A stretch of DNA of 64,000 nucleotides from Janibacter sp. A1S7 (GTDB lineage Bacteria; Actinomycetota; Actinomycetes; Actinomycetales; Dermatophilaceae). Below, in pieces: positions 27,190 through 35,365 of this stretch (positions are counted from its first letter, which is position 1; each line of letters begins with the position of its first letter). The position numbers were made by a program, and so were the translations under genes. Under the pieces are notes generated by a model. It was not told the origin of the DNA. It did not search any database and saw only the letters and a program-made list of their open reading frames with translations. The stretch is from contig NZ_CP144913.1 of assembly GCF_037198315.1 (NCBI RefSeq), positions 1,364,001-1,428,000 of the forward strand. The letters are read 5' to 3'.

Positions 27190-28590
27190 CTATGCGTGCG
27201 CGTGCAGGGGATGCCCAGCAGCGAGCATGGCGGCTTCGCCGAGCGCCTCGCTCTGGGTGGGATGGGCGTGCACCATCGGGGCGATGTCCTCCGGGTGGGC
27301 CTCCCACCCGACGACCAGCTGGGCCTCGCTGATCAGCTCACTGGCGCCGAGGCCGATCATGTGCACACCGAGCACGGGGCCGTCCTTCTCACGCACCAGG
27401 GTGACCGATCCGCTGGTGCCCCGGATGAGGCTGCGGCCGTTGCCGCCGAGCGGGTAGGTGACGGTCTCGACCTCGTGGGCAGCCCCCTTGGCCTGGTCCG
27501 CAGTCAGCCCGACGGAGGCGATCTCCGGGTCGCAGTAGGTCACCTTGGGGATCGCCACGTCCTCGACCGGGGCGGGCTCGAGGCCGGCGATGTCCTCGGC
27601 CACGAAGATGCCGTGGGCGAAGCCGCGGTGCGCCAGCTGCACTCCCGGGACGAGGTCGCCGACCGCGCGCACGCCGTCGACGTTCGTGCGCAGTCGCTCG
27701 TCCGTGGGCACGAATCCACGATCGGTCTCGATCCCGGCATCCGCCAGGCCGATGCCCTCGCTGCGCGGGCCACGCCCGACGGCGACGAGCACGAGGTCGA
27801 CCTCCAGCGGGTCGCCCTCCTCCAGGTGGACGACGGCCCGCGAGTCGTCGGCCTCGACCGAGGCGACCCTGGTGGAGGCGAGCGTCTTGATCTTGCGCTT
27901 GGTGAACTCCCGGGTGAGTTGCTTGGAGACTGCCGGCTCCTCGGCCGCGACGATCCGGTCGAGCGCCTCGACGATCGTCACCTCGGCACCGAAGCTGCGC
28001 AGCATCGAGGCGAACTCCACCCCGATGACGCCGCCACCGAGGACCGCCACCCGCTGCGGGATCTCGGTGAGGCTCATCGCCTGGTCGCTCGTCATCACCC
28101 GCGGTCCGAGCTCGATGCCCGGGAGGGTCTTCGCGTAGGAGCCGGTGGCCAGCACGACGGTCGTCCCGATGACCTCACGGGTCCCCTCGGGGGTATCGAC
28201 GGAGACGGTGTGCGCATCCACGAGGTGTCCCCGGCCGGTGACGACCTCGATGTCGGCCTGCCCGATGAGTCCGGTCAGGCCCTTGTACAGCTGCCCGACG
28301 ATCTTGTCCTTGCGGGCGTGCATCGCCTCGGTGTCGATCCCCTCGAAGGTCGTGCGCACCCCGTGCGCGGCGCCGCTGCGTGCCCCGTCGGCGATCTCCG
28401 CCGCGTGCAGCAGCGCCTTGGTCGGGATGCACCCGCGGTGCAGGCAGGTCCCGCCGATCTTGTCCTCCTCGATGAGCGCGACCTTCAGGTCGAGCTGCGC
28501 GGCGCGCAGGGCGCAGGCGTAGCCACCGCTGCCGGCGCCGAGGATGACGAGGTCGAAGGGGGACGAGGTCGAGGTCGTGGGGTCGGCCAC
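27190..28590 (-). CDS. lpdA: Dihydrolipoamide dehydrogenase (E3)
   Basis: A 466-aa flavoprotein that reoxidises dihydrolipoyl groups. N-terminal FAD motif GAGSGGYACALRAAQ, redox disulfide GGTCLHRGC, NAD motif GGGVIGVEFAS, and the C-terminal HAHPTQSEALGEA with the catalytic His-Glu pair are all present. The GTG at 28590 is chosen because GGAG lies 6 nt upstream. It shares its strand with sucB. The structured element at 28674-28781 lies about 80 nt upstream and could be in its leader. Confidence 0.92.
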   Translation of the reverse strand: MADPTTSTSSPFDLVILGAGSGGYACALRAAQLDLKVALIEEDKIGGTCLHRGCIPTKALLHAAEIADGARSGAAHGVRTTFEGIDTEAMHARKDKIVGQLYKGLTGLIGQADIEVVTGRGHLVDAHTVSVDTPEGTREVIGTTVVLATGSYAKTLPGIELGPRVMTSDQAMSLTEIPQRVAVLGGGVIGVEFASMLRSFGAEVTIVEALDRIVAAEEPAVSKQLTREFTKRKIKTLASTRVASVEADDSRAVVHLEEGDPLEVDLVLVAVGRGPRSEGIGLADAGIETDRGFVPTDERLRTNVDGVRAVGDLVPGVQLAHRGFAHGIFVAEDIAGLEPAPVEDVAIPKVTYCDPEIASVGLTADQAKGAAHEVETVTYPLGGNGRSLIRGTSGSVTLVREKDGPVLGVHMIGLGASELISEAQLVVGWEAHPEDIAPMVHAHPTQSEALGEAAMLAAGHPLHAHA

Positions 28591-28673
28591 GGGGTGCTCC
28601 TTTGGATGGACTGTGTCCGGGGTCACGGACGACCCCTAGCGTAAGGGTCGGCGATGCCTGCGGACGAGCGCAC

Positions 28674-28781
28674 GCAGGGTGGGGGGTCGGCCTGGCTCAG
28701 GCCGAAGCCCGCACGGTGCACCCGGGTGAGGGATGCACACTGTCGTGCGGACTTCGCGCCAAGGGCCACCCCCGACCCTGC
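28674..28781 (-). ncRNA. Candidate structured RNA element, copy A
   Basis: Read on the minus strand: closing stem P1 (28781-28768 with 28687-28674, 13 of 14 paired), conserved CCCTTGGCGC (28765-28756), stem P2 of 11 bp (28755-28745 with 28714-28704, one G-U) enclosing a 30-nt loop, then P3 GGCCTG-AGC-CAGGCC (28703-28689). The P2 G-U is a C-A mismatch on the other strand, favouring minus-strand RNA. It begins 50 nt after the pepA stop and ends 83 nt before lpdA. A second copy at 48819-48928 has the same fold with compensatory changes. Confidence 0.55.
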
Positions 28782-28815
28782 GGGAGCGGAGGCTGCCGGA
28801 TGGCTGTGCCCCGGA

Positions 28816-30321
28816 TCAGGCCAGCGAAGCGAGGTGCTCCAGCAGGGTCCCGACGGCGACGCCGGTGCCGCCCTTGGGCACATGGCCCCACGGGCTGCCC
28901 TCGTTGAAGGAGGGCCCGGCGATGTCCAGGTGGGCCCAGGGGATGTTCTCCCCCTTCGCGTCCTTGGCGAACTCCTGCAGGAACAGGCCGGCGGTCAGGG
29001 CACCGCCCATGCGATCCCCCTTGTGGGCGATGTCGGCGACGGCGGAGTCGAGCGTGGCGCGCAGGTCGGTCGGCAGCGGCAGCGGCCAGCTCGGCTCGTC
29101 GGCACGCTCGGCGGCGCTGGTGATCGACTGCCGGACCGTGTCGTCGTTGCTCATGACGCCGAAGATCTTCGGGCCGAGCGCGACGACGCAGGCACCCGTG
29201 AGGGTGGCGACGTCGAGGATCTGGTCGGGACCGGACTCGGCCGCCAGGGCCATGCCGTCGGCGAGGACCATGCGGCCCTCGGCGTCGGTGTCCAGGATCT
29301 CCACGGTCGTGCCGTTGCGCATGGTGACGACGTCGCTGGGCCGCTGGGCGTTGGCGCCGGGCATGTTCTCCGCGAGGCAGAGGTAGCCGGTGACGGCGAC
29401 CGGCAGACCGAGCTCGGCAGCGGCGACGACGGTCGCGGCGACGGCGGCGGCGCCGGCCATGTCGGACTTCATCGTCAGCATGCCCGCGGAGGGCTTGAGG
29501 CACACGCCGCCGGTGTCGAAGGTGATGCCCTTGCCGACCAGCGCGACGTGCGGGGCCTTCTTCGAACGGGGCGTGTAGCTCAGGGTGACGATCCGCGGCG
29601 GACGCGTGCTGCCCTGACCGACACCGGTGATGCCGCCGAAGCCGCCCTCGGCCAGTGCCTTCTCGTCGAGCACCTTGACCGTGAGCTTGCCCGGGGAGGC
29701 CTTCGCGACATGCTGCACGGTCTCGGTGAAGGACTGCGGGTAGAGCAGGTTCGGTGCGGTGTTGACCAGGTCCCGGGCCCAGGAGACGTTGCGCGCGACG
29801 GTGGTCGCGTGCTCGATGACGTCCTTCGGGGAGGACTTGCGGTCGAGGTCGGAGAAGACCGTGATCTCGCGCTCGGCACTCTCGTCGTCGGCGGACTTGT
29901 GCGCGGTGAAGCTGTAGGCGCCCGAGGCGGCGCCCTCGGCGATCGCGGCCAGCCCTGCCGCGTCGTCGTGGGGCAGGGCGAGCGCGACGGATCCCTTGCC
30001 GGCACTGCGGACGGCGGCACCGGCAGCGCGACGAAGGGCGTCGGTACCGATGACCCCGTCGGTTGCGTCGGTCGGACCGAGGCCGACGAGCACGACCTTG
30101 TCCGCCTTGAGGCCGGGGACGGCCGGGACGATCGTCGTGGTGGCGACCTTGGCGTCGAGGTCGAGTGAGGGCAGGACGGCGTCCAGGTGCTTCGCAGCGG
30201 TCTTCGGCACGGCGGACGAGGCGCGCACGGCCACCTCGTCCCCGGAGCCGACGACGCCGATCACCAGGGATCGCCCGGACCAGGCGGAGTAGGAGCGGGT
30301 GCCGAGCATCAACGAGGTCAC
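28816..30321 (-). CDS. pepA: Leucyl aminopeptidase (M17)
   Basis: A 501-aa cytosolic aminopeptidase. The two-metal site motifs GKGITFDTGGVCLK and DTDAEGRMVLADG are intact, as is the MKSDMAGAAAV block. The GTG at 30321 with AAAGG about 9 nt upstream is preferred; the frame continues upstream but into the gcvT promoter. It corresponds to M. tuberculosis PepB (Rv2213). PepA-type proteins of enterics also bind DNA, but nothing here shows this. Divergent from gcvT. Confidence 0.92.
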   Translation of the reverse strand: MTSLMLGTRSYSAWSGRSLVIGVVGSGDEVAVRASSAVPKTAAKHLDAVLPSLDLDAKVATTTIVPAVPGLKADKVVLVGLGPTDATDGVIGTDALRRAAGAAVRSAGKGSVALALPHDDAAGLAAIAEGAASGAYSFTAHKSADDESAEREITVFSDLDRKSSPKDVIEHATTVARNVSWARDLVNTAPNLLYPQSFTETVQHVAKASPGKLTVKVLDEKALAEGGFGGITGVGQGSTRPPRIVTLSYTPRSKKAPHVALVGKGITFDTGGVCLKPSAGMLTMKSDMAGAAAVAATVVAAAELGLPVAVTGYLCLAENMPGANAQRPSDVVTMRNGTTVEILDTDAEGRMVLADGMALAAESGPDQILDVATLTGACVVALGPKIFGVMSNDDTVRQSITSAAERADEPSWPLPLPTDLRATLDSAVADIAHKGDRMGGALTAGLFLQEFAKDAKGENIPWAHLDIAGPSFNEGSPWGHVPKGGTGVAVGTLLEHLASLA

Positions 30322-30388
30322 GTCGAGGGAACCTTTCGGTCGGGTCGTGGTGGTTGTACCGGCAAGGCTATCCCGTAGCGCGAGACGG

Positions 30389-30394
30389 TAGCGT
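30389..30394 (+). promoter_or_regulatory. -10 box, leaderless promoter of gcvT
   Basis: TAGCGT ends 7 nt before the gcvT ATG at 30402; no Shine-Dalgarno. I see no glycine riboswitch in the short gap. Confidence 0.5.
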
Positions 30395-30401
30395 TCGTCA
30401 C

Positions 30402-31511
30402 ATGAGCGAAACCTCCGCACTGCGCACGTCACCGATCCATGACCGGCACGTCGCCCTCACGGCCAAGATGGCGGACTTCGGCGGCTGGGAGATGCCGATC
30501 GAGTACCCCGGTGGCGGCGTCGTCGCCGAGCACGCGGCCGTCCGTGAGCGGGTCGGCCTCTTCGACGTCAGCCACCTGGGCAAGGTCTTCATCCGGGGCG
30601 AGGGCGCGGCCGAGCTGGTCAACACGACGCTGACGAACGACCTCACCCGGATCGGTCCCGGGCAGGCGCAGTACACGATGTGCTGCGACGAGTCGGGCGG
30701 TGTCATCGACGACCTCATCATCTACCTGCGCGGTGTCGGCGACCTCTTCCTCATGCCCAATGCGGCGAACTCCGCCACGGTCGTCGACAAGCTGCGCGCC
30801 GAAGCCCCCGAGGGCGTCGAGGTCGAGGACCATCACGACGACTTCGCCGTCCTCGCCGTCCAGGGACCCAGGAGCGACGAGGTCCTCACGGCGCTCGACC
30901 TGCCCATCGACCACGACTTCATGTCCTACGACACCGCCCGGTGGCGCGACCACGAGCTGACGGTCTGCCGCACCGGCTACACGGGGGAGCGAGGCTACGA
31001 GCTCGTCGCACCCGCCGCTGCCGGCCTCGAGCTGTGGGACGCGCTCGTCGAGGCGATGGCCCCGTACGAGGGCCTGCCCTGCGGTCTCGGCGCGCGCGAC
31101 ACGCTGCGCACCGAGATGGGCTACCCGCTGCACGGCAACGACCTCAGCCCGCAGATCACCCCCGTCATGGCCCGCGCCGCGTGGGCGGTCGGCTGGGACA
31201 AGGAGCGCTTCTGGGGCAAGGACGCGCTCGTCAGCCAGCGCGTGGCCAAGTCTTCACGCCTGTTGCGTGGCGCCACGGTGACCGGTCGCGGCATCCCGCG
31301 CCCCGGGTGTGCCGTTCGCGACAGCGAGGGCACCGAGGTCGGGGTGGTCACCTCCGGCACCTTCAGCCCGACGCTCAAGCAGGGCATCGCGCTGATCCTG
31401 GTCGACCGGGTCGTCACCTGGGGCGACGCGATCGTCATCGACGTGCGCGGTCGCGACGTCGCTGCCACGGTGACCAAGCCCCCCTTCGTCGAGGTGCAGG
31501 CGACGTCATGA
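30402..31511 (+). CDS. gcvT: Glycine-cleavage aminomethyltransferase (T protein)
   Basis: A 369-aa tetrahydrofolate-dependent T protein. It has the N-terminal MADFGGWEMP and FDVSHLGKV blocks, the NDLTRIGPGQAQYTM folate-site region, and the C-terminal GVVTSGTFSP barrel motif. It releases ammonia and 5,10-methylene-THF from the aminomethyl group on the lipoylated H protein. gcvH and gcvP are not in this window, matching the separated gcvT of M. tuberculosis (Rv2211c). The stop overlaps the next ORF as ATGA. Confidence 0.93.
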   Translation: MSETSALRTSPIHDRHVALTAKMADFGGWEMPIEYPGGGVVAEHAAVRERVGLFDVSHLGKVFIRGEGAAELVNTTLTNDLTRIGPGQAQYTMCCDESGGVIDDLIIYLRGVGDLFLMPNAANSATVVDKLRAEAPEGVEVEDHHDDFAVLAVQGPRSDEVLTALDLPIDHDFMSYDTARWRDHELTVCRTGYTGERGYELVAPAAAGLELWDALVEAMAPYEGLPCGLGARDTLRTEMGYPLHGNDLSPQITPVMARAAWAVGWDKERFWGKDALVSQRVAKSSRLLRGATVTGRGIPRPGCAVRDSEGTEVGVVTSGTFSPTLKQGIALILVDRVVTWGDAIVIDVRGRDVAATVTKPPFVEVQATS

Positions 31512-31720
31512 CCGACGCATTCCGCTGGCGACTCGAGGACGCCACGGGCCAGACGCTGGCCGATCGTCCCGAGCACTCCGTGCCCTTCCCGACCCAGGCG
31601 GACGCCGAGGCGTGGTTCGCCGAGTCGTGGGAGGACCTGGCCGAGGCCGGTGTCGCCCAGGTGAGCCTGCTGCGTGAGGCCGAGCTCGTCTACGGGCCGA
31701 TGCCCCTGTCCGCCGAGTAG
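31508..31720 (+). CDS. Small conserved hypothetical protein, 70 aa
   Basis: Starts at ATG 31508, overlapping the gcvT stop by 4 nt (ATGA), so it is translationally coupled. The acidic product has a helix-rich centre (QADAEAWFAESWEDLAEAG) and a final ELVYGPMPL. It has no Cys or known motif. A strong palindromic terminator follows at once, making it the last gene of the gcvT operon. Function unknown. Confidence 0.75.
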   Translation: MTDAFRWRLEDATGQTLADRPEHSVPFPTQADAEAWFAESWEDLAEAGVAQVSLLREAELVYGPMPLSAE

Positions 31721-31727
31721 CGCCGCT

Positions 31728-31773
31728 CGCACGAAGGGCCGCACCTGCTCGAGCAGGTGCGGCCCTTCGTGCG
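31728..31773. terminator. 46-bp perfect palindrome, bidirectional terminator
   Basis: A perfect inverted repeat centred at 31750/31751 (half CGCACGAAGGGCCGCACC...). It lies between the convergent gcvT operon and the DUF3043 gene, so the same hairpin can end transcription both ways. Confidence 0.85.
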
Positions 31774-31789
31774 TGCGGGGTCGGTCCGG

Positions 31790-32362
31790 TCAGACCTTCG
31801 CGCCCCGCTCGACCTTCGGCTTGGGTAGGCGGGTACGGCGCATCTGGAAGGCGCGCATCGCCTGGTACATCCCGACGCCACGCAGCTCGGTGTCCTCACC
31901 GAACCGCGCGAGGATCTTGGGCTTGGTGCGGCGCCACAGGAGCCAGACGTCGATGATTGCGATGATGATCAGCACGTAGACGGCGAGGAAGACGAATGTC
32001 GCCCACTCGCCGGCGAAGAGGCTGAGGACGAGGACCGCGAGCATCAGCGGCAGCAGCAGCTCCCCCAGGCTCCAGCGCGCGTCGACGACGTCGCGGGCAT
32101 AGCGGCGGACGGGTCCCTTGTCGCGTGGGGGCAGGTGCCGGTCGTCGCCGGTGACCATCGCCTGGCGCACCTTCTGGCCCTGGGCGCGACGGGCCTCCCG
32201 GTCGGCGGCCTTGGCGGCCTTGCGGTCGTTCTGCACGAGGGGTCGCTTGCGGGCCGCCTCCTGGTCCTTGCGCTTGGGAGTCGGTCGGTTCTTCGCCCCC
32301 TCGCGGTGCTGGTGGTCCTGCTCCGGGGCGGCGGCCTTGTCATCCTTCTTGCGTCCGAACAC
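31790..32362 (-). CDS. DUF3043 membrane protein
   Basis: A 190-aa protein starting MFGRKKDDK, the usual start of DUF3043, with a long basic segment (RPTPKRKDQEAARKRP) and two adjacent transmembrane helices (about residues 100-120 and 124-144). The GTG at 32362 is preferred over GTG 32371 because TAGAGT lies 7 nt upstream of it and homologues begin at this residue. Function unknown; the family is found in actinobacteria near this locus. Confidence 0.8.
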   Translation of the reverse strand: MFGRKKDDKAAAPEQDHQHREGAKNRPTPKRKDQEAARKRPLVQNDRKAAKAADREARRAQGQKVRQAMVTGDDRHLPPRDKGPVRRYARDVVDARWSLGELLLPLMLAVLVLSLFAGEWATFVFLAVYVLIIIAIIDVWLLWRRTKPKILARFGEDTELRGVGMYQAMRAFQMRRTRLPKPKVERGAKV

Positions 32363-32369
32363 GAGGTGC

Positions 32370-32375
32370 ACTCTA
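32370..32375 (-). promoter_or_regulatory. -10 box, leaderless promoter of DUF3043 gene
   Basis: TAGAGT on the minus strand, 7 nt before the GTG at 32362; it also settles the start codon. Confidence 0.5.
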
Positions 32376-32414
32376 GGCGCACGGCCTGCGGCAGTGGTCG
32401 TCGGCCGTACGCGA

Positions 32415-32420
32415 TAGCGT
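32415..32420 (+). promoter_or_regulatory. -10 box, leaderless promoter of dipeptidase
   Basis: TAGCGT ends 7 nt before the GTG at 32428. Confidence 0.5.
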
Positions 32421-32427
32421 CGGAGCC

Positions 32428-33792
32428 GTGACCGACACCACTCTCACCGCAGACCAGATCGAGACCCTGCGCGGCCGCGTCCGCGAGCTGATGCCGCAGG
32501 TGCGCGCCGACCTCGAGGACCTCACCCGGATCCCGAGTGTCAGCCTCGACTCCTTCGACCAGGCCACCGTGCAGGCCTCCGCCGAGCGCACCGCGCAGCT
32601 GTTGCGCGCGGAGGGCCTCGACGTCGAGATCGTCAGCGAAGGGGGACGCCCCGCCGTGATCGGGCACATCAACGGCCCGGAGGGCGCGCCCACCGTCCTG
32701 CTCTACGCGCACCACGACGTCCAGCCGCCCGGCAACCGCGAGGACTGGGACACCGACCCCTTCGAGCCGACCGAGGTCGACGGGCGCCTCTACGGCCGCG
32801 GCGCGGCAGACGACAAGGCCGGGGTCATGGCGCACATCGCCGCCCTGCGCGCCCACTCGGGCGAGCTGCCCGTGGGTGTCACGGTCTTCGTCGAGGGCGA
32901 GGAGGAGATCGCCAGCGAGTCACTGCCGCGGATCCTGCAGCGCCACGGCGACAAGCTGACCTCGGACGCGATCGTCCTCGCGGACTCGCTCAACTGGGCC
33001 ATCGGGACGCCCGCGCTGACGACCACGCTGCGCGGCTCCCTTCGTGCCGTCGTCACCGTGCGCACCCTGGACCACGGCGTGCACTCGGGCATGTTCGGCG
33101 GGGCCTGCCCCGACGCGATCACCGCACTGTGCCGCCTGATGGCCACGCTCCACGACGACCAGGGTGACGTCGCGATCGAGGGGCTCGTGCACACCGACGC
33201 TCCGGAGATCGACTACGACGAGGCCCGGTTGCGTGAGGAGTCCGGCCTGCTGGAGGGCACCGAGCTGATCGGCACCGGCTCGATCCCCTCGCGGTTGTGG
33301 ACCAAGCCGGCCGCCGTCGTCATCGGCATCGACGCCCCGAGCGTCGACGAGGCGGGCAACGTGCTCAACGCCGGTGCGAGCGCCAAGATCAACCTGCGCC
33401 TCAACCCGACCCAGGACCCGCAGCAGGCGTGGGCGCTGCTGCAGAAGCACCTGCAGGAGCACGCTCCGTGGGGCGCCACCGTCGAGGTCGAGCTCGACGA
33501 GCAGGGCTGGGGCTTCGCCGCCGACGCCGAGGGTCCGATCTACGACCAGGCTCGCGCCGCCTTCGCCGACGCGTGGGGCACCGACCCGGTCGACGTGGGC
33601 ATCGGCGGCTCGATCCCCTTCGTGCAGGCCTTCGCGGAGAAGTTCCCCGACGCGGCGATCCTCGTCACCGGCGTCGAGGACCCGGACACCCGCGCCCACG
33701 GTGCCAACGAGTCACTGCACCTGGGGGAGTTCGAGAAGGTCTGCACAGCCGAGGCGTTGCTGCTCGCCCGTCTGGGCGCCATGCGTGCCTGA
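32428..33792 (+). CDS. M20-family dipeptidase
   Basis: A 454-aa metallopeptidase. Metal ligands lie in LLYAHHDVQPP (His-Asp), GRGAADDKAG (Asp) and EGEEEIAS (catalytic Glu plus Glu); a dimerisation lid domain (about residues 200-320) and a C-terminal GANESLHLGEF His complete it. Family members cleave dipeptides or related N-acyl amino acids in the cytoplasm. The 108 bp after the stop (33793-33900) carry no gene that I recognise. Confidence 0.87.
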   Translation: MTDTTLTADQIETLRGRVRELMPQVRADLEDLTRIPSVSLDSFDQATVQASAERTAQLLRAEGLDVEIVSEGGRPAVIGHINGPEGAPTVLLYAHHDVQPPGNREDWDTDPFEPTEVDGRLYGRGAADDKAGVMAHIAALRAHSGELPVGVTVFVEGEEEIASESLPRILQRHGDKLTSDAIVLADSLNWAIGTPALTTTLRGSLRAVVTVRTLDHGVHSGMFGGACPDAITALCRLMATLHDDQGDVAIEGLVHTDAPEIDYDEARLREESGLLEGTELIGTGSIPSRLWTKPAAVVIGIDAPSVDEAGNVLNAGASAKINLRLNPTQDPQQAWALLQKHLQEHAPWGATVEVELDEQGWGFAADAEGPIYDQARAAFADAWGTDPVDVGIGGSIPFVQAFAEKFPDAAILVTGVEDPDTRAHGANESLHLGEFEKVCTAEALLLARLGAMRA

Positions 33793-33900
33793 GGACTGAG
33801 CGCTGCCGCAGAGCGCCGAGTGGATCGACGAGCTGCACCGCAGCCGGACCGACGAGCCGGGCCGGTCCCGCCTGGGGTGGCTGACGAGCCGACGCGAGCA

Positions 33901-34776
33901 TCAGGGGGCGATGGCGTCGAGCTCGGCGACGTCCTGTTCCGTGAGGGAGATGCTGGCGCCGGTGACGTTCTCGCGCAGGTGCGCGACCTTCGAGGTTCCG
34001 GGGATGAGGAGGATGTTCTCCGAGCGCTGCAGCAACCAGGCAAGGGCGACAGCCGTTGGGGTCGCCTCCAGCCGGGTTGCCACAGCGCTGAGGGCACCGG
34101 CGTGGAGCCCGGTGAACCCGCCGAGGGGGAGGTAGGGGACGTAGGCGATGGTGTCGGCGGCGAGGTCATCGATCAGCTGGTCGTCCCACCGGCTGGCGAG
34201 GTTGTACAGGTTCTGCACGCAGACGATCGGTGTCACCGCGCGGGCCCGGGCAACCTGCTCCGCGGCGACGTTGCTGACTCCGAGCTGGCCGATCAGTCCC
34301 TCCTGCTGGAGTCCGGCGAGGGTCTCCATGGCCTCGACGATCGCGCCCGACCGGGGGTCGTTGTCGTCGCCCATGCGCATGTTCACCAGGTCGAGGCGTT
34401 CGGCGCCCAGGGACTCGAGGTTCTCGTGCACCTGCTGGCGCAGATCAGCGGGGGTGCACGCGGTCGGCCAGCCTCCCGTGGCGTCGCGGTTCACGCCGAC
34501 CTTGGTCGCGATCAGCACCGACTCCGGATAGGGGTGCAGCGCCTCACGGATCACCTCGTTGGTGACCCGTGGACCGTAGGCGTGGCTGGTATCGATGTGC
34601 GTGACACCCTGTGCGACCGCCTCGCGCAGCACCGCGATCGCGCCGTCATGGTCCGCTGGCGGCCCCATCGCCCCGGGCCCCGCGAGCCGCATCGCCCCGT
34701 AGCCGAAGCGGGTGACGGTCCGGTCACCGAGGTTCCAGGTGCCGCCGGGGGGCGTGGTCGACCCAGTGGTCATCAT
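33901..34776 (-). CDS. Aldo/keto reductase
   Basis: A 291-aa TIM-barrel oxidoreductase. DTSHAYG has the catalytic Asp and Tyr and IATKVGV the Lys. Where most AKRs have His after the next strand (LHRVD type), this one reads LDLVNMRMG, so the fourth catalytic residue is missing, as I recall for the YdbC-like subgroup (pyridoxal reductase-like). NADPH-binding IPGTSK is intact. ATGATG start with AGGAAGG 6 nt upstream. Substrate unknown. Confidence 0.85.
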   Translation of the reverse strand: MMTTGSTTPPGGTWNLGDRTVTRFGYGAMRLAGPGAMGPPADHDGAIAVLREAVAQGVTHIDTSHAYGPRVTNEVIREALHPYPESVLIATKVGVNRDATGGWPTACTPADLRQQVHENLESLGAERLDLVNMRMGDDNDPRSGAIVEAMETLAGLQQEGLIGQLGVSNVAAEQVARARAVTPIVCVQNLYNLASRWDDQLIDDLAADTIAYVPYLPLGGFTGLHAGALSAVATRLEATPTAVALAWLLQRSENILLIPGTSKVAHLRENVTGASISLTEQDVAELDAIAP

Positions 34777-34865
34777 GTCGTGCCTTCCTGGGTGGGATCA
34801 GGGTCATCCCCTGCGCTCTCGGGGCGAGGCTACCGACGGCGTCGGAGAAGGGGGAGACTGACCGC

Positions 34866-35363
34866 ATGCCAGCGCTCACCGCCGTCCACGGGGACATCAC
34901 CACGCAGCAGGTTGACGCGATCGTCAACGCAGCGAACTCCGCAATGCGCGGAGGCGGGGGAGTGGACGGGGCGATCCACCGCGCCGGCGGGCCGGCAGTG
35001 CTGCAGGAGTGCATCGAGCGCTTTCCCGACGGCCTGCCCACCGGTGAGGCGGGCTGGACGACCGCCGGTGACCTCCCTTCGCGCTGGGTGATCCACACGG
35101 TCGGGCCGAACCACCGCGCCGGGCAGACCGACCGCTCGCTGCTGACCTCGTGCTACCGGCGCAGCCTCGAGGTCGCCGACGAGCTCGGGGCGCGCAGCGT
35201 TGCCTTCCCGCTCATCAGTGCCGGGATCTACGGCTGGCCCAAGGAGGACGCGATCGCTGCGGCGGTCGAGACGCTCGCCACGGCTGAGACGCAGGTGGCC
35301 GACGTGCGGATCGTGGCCTTCGACGAGGCGACCTTCGCGCAGGTCTCGCGGGGCCTGGGCTGA
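34866..35363 (+). CDS. Macrodomain ADP-ribose hydrolase
   Basis: A 165-aa single macrodomain of the MacroD/YmdB type. VNAANSAMRGGGGVDGAIHR is the ADP-ribose/catalytic loop and PLISAGIYGWP the second loop. It should deacetylate O-acetyl-ADP-ribose and may remove mono-ADP-ribose from Glu/Asp. GGGGGAG lies 9 nt before the ATG. It stands alone between an aldo-keto reductase and a quinone oxidoreductase; no ADP-ribosyltransferase partner is seen here. Confidence 0.88.
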   Translation: MPALTAVHGDITTQQVDAIVNAANSAMRGGGGVDGAIHRAGGPAVLQECIERFPDGLPTGEAGWTTAGDLPSRWVIHTVGPNHRAGQTDRSLLTSCYRRSLEVADELGARSVAFPLISAGIYGWPKEDAIAAAVETLATAETQVADVRIVAFDEATFAQVSRGLG

Positions 35364-35365
35364 CC

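Noticed and set aside
26954..27307. Small minus-strand ORF in the lpdA-sucB gap
   Set aside because: It runs into sucB in another frame, is Arg-rich and has no ribosome binding site.
33793..33900. Short open frame after the dipeptidase
   Set aside because: No start with a ribosome binding site and no recognisable domain; treated as intergenic.
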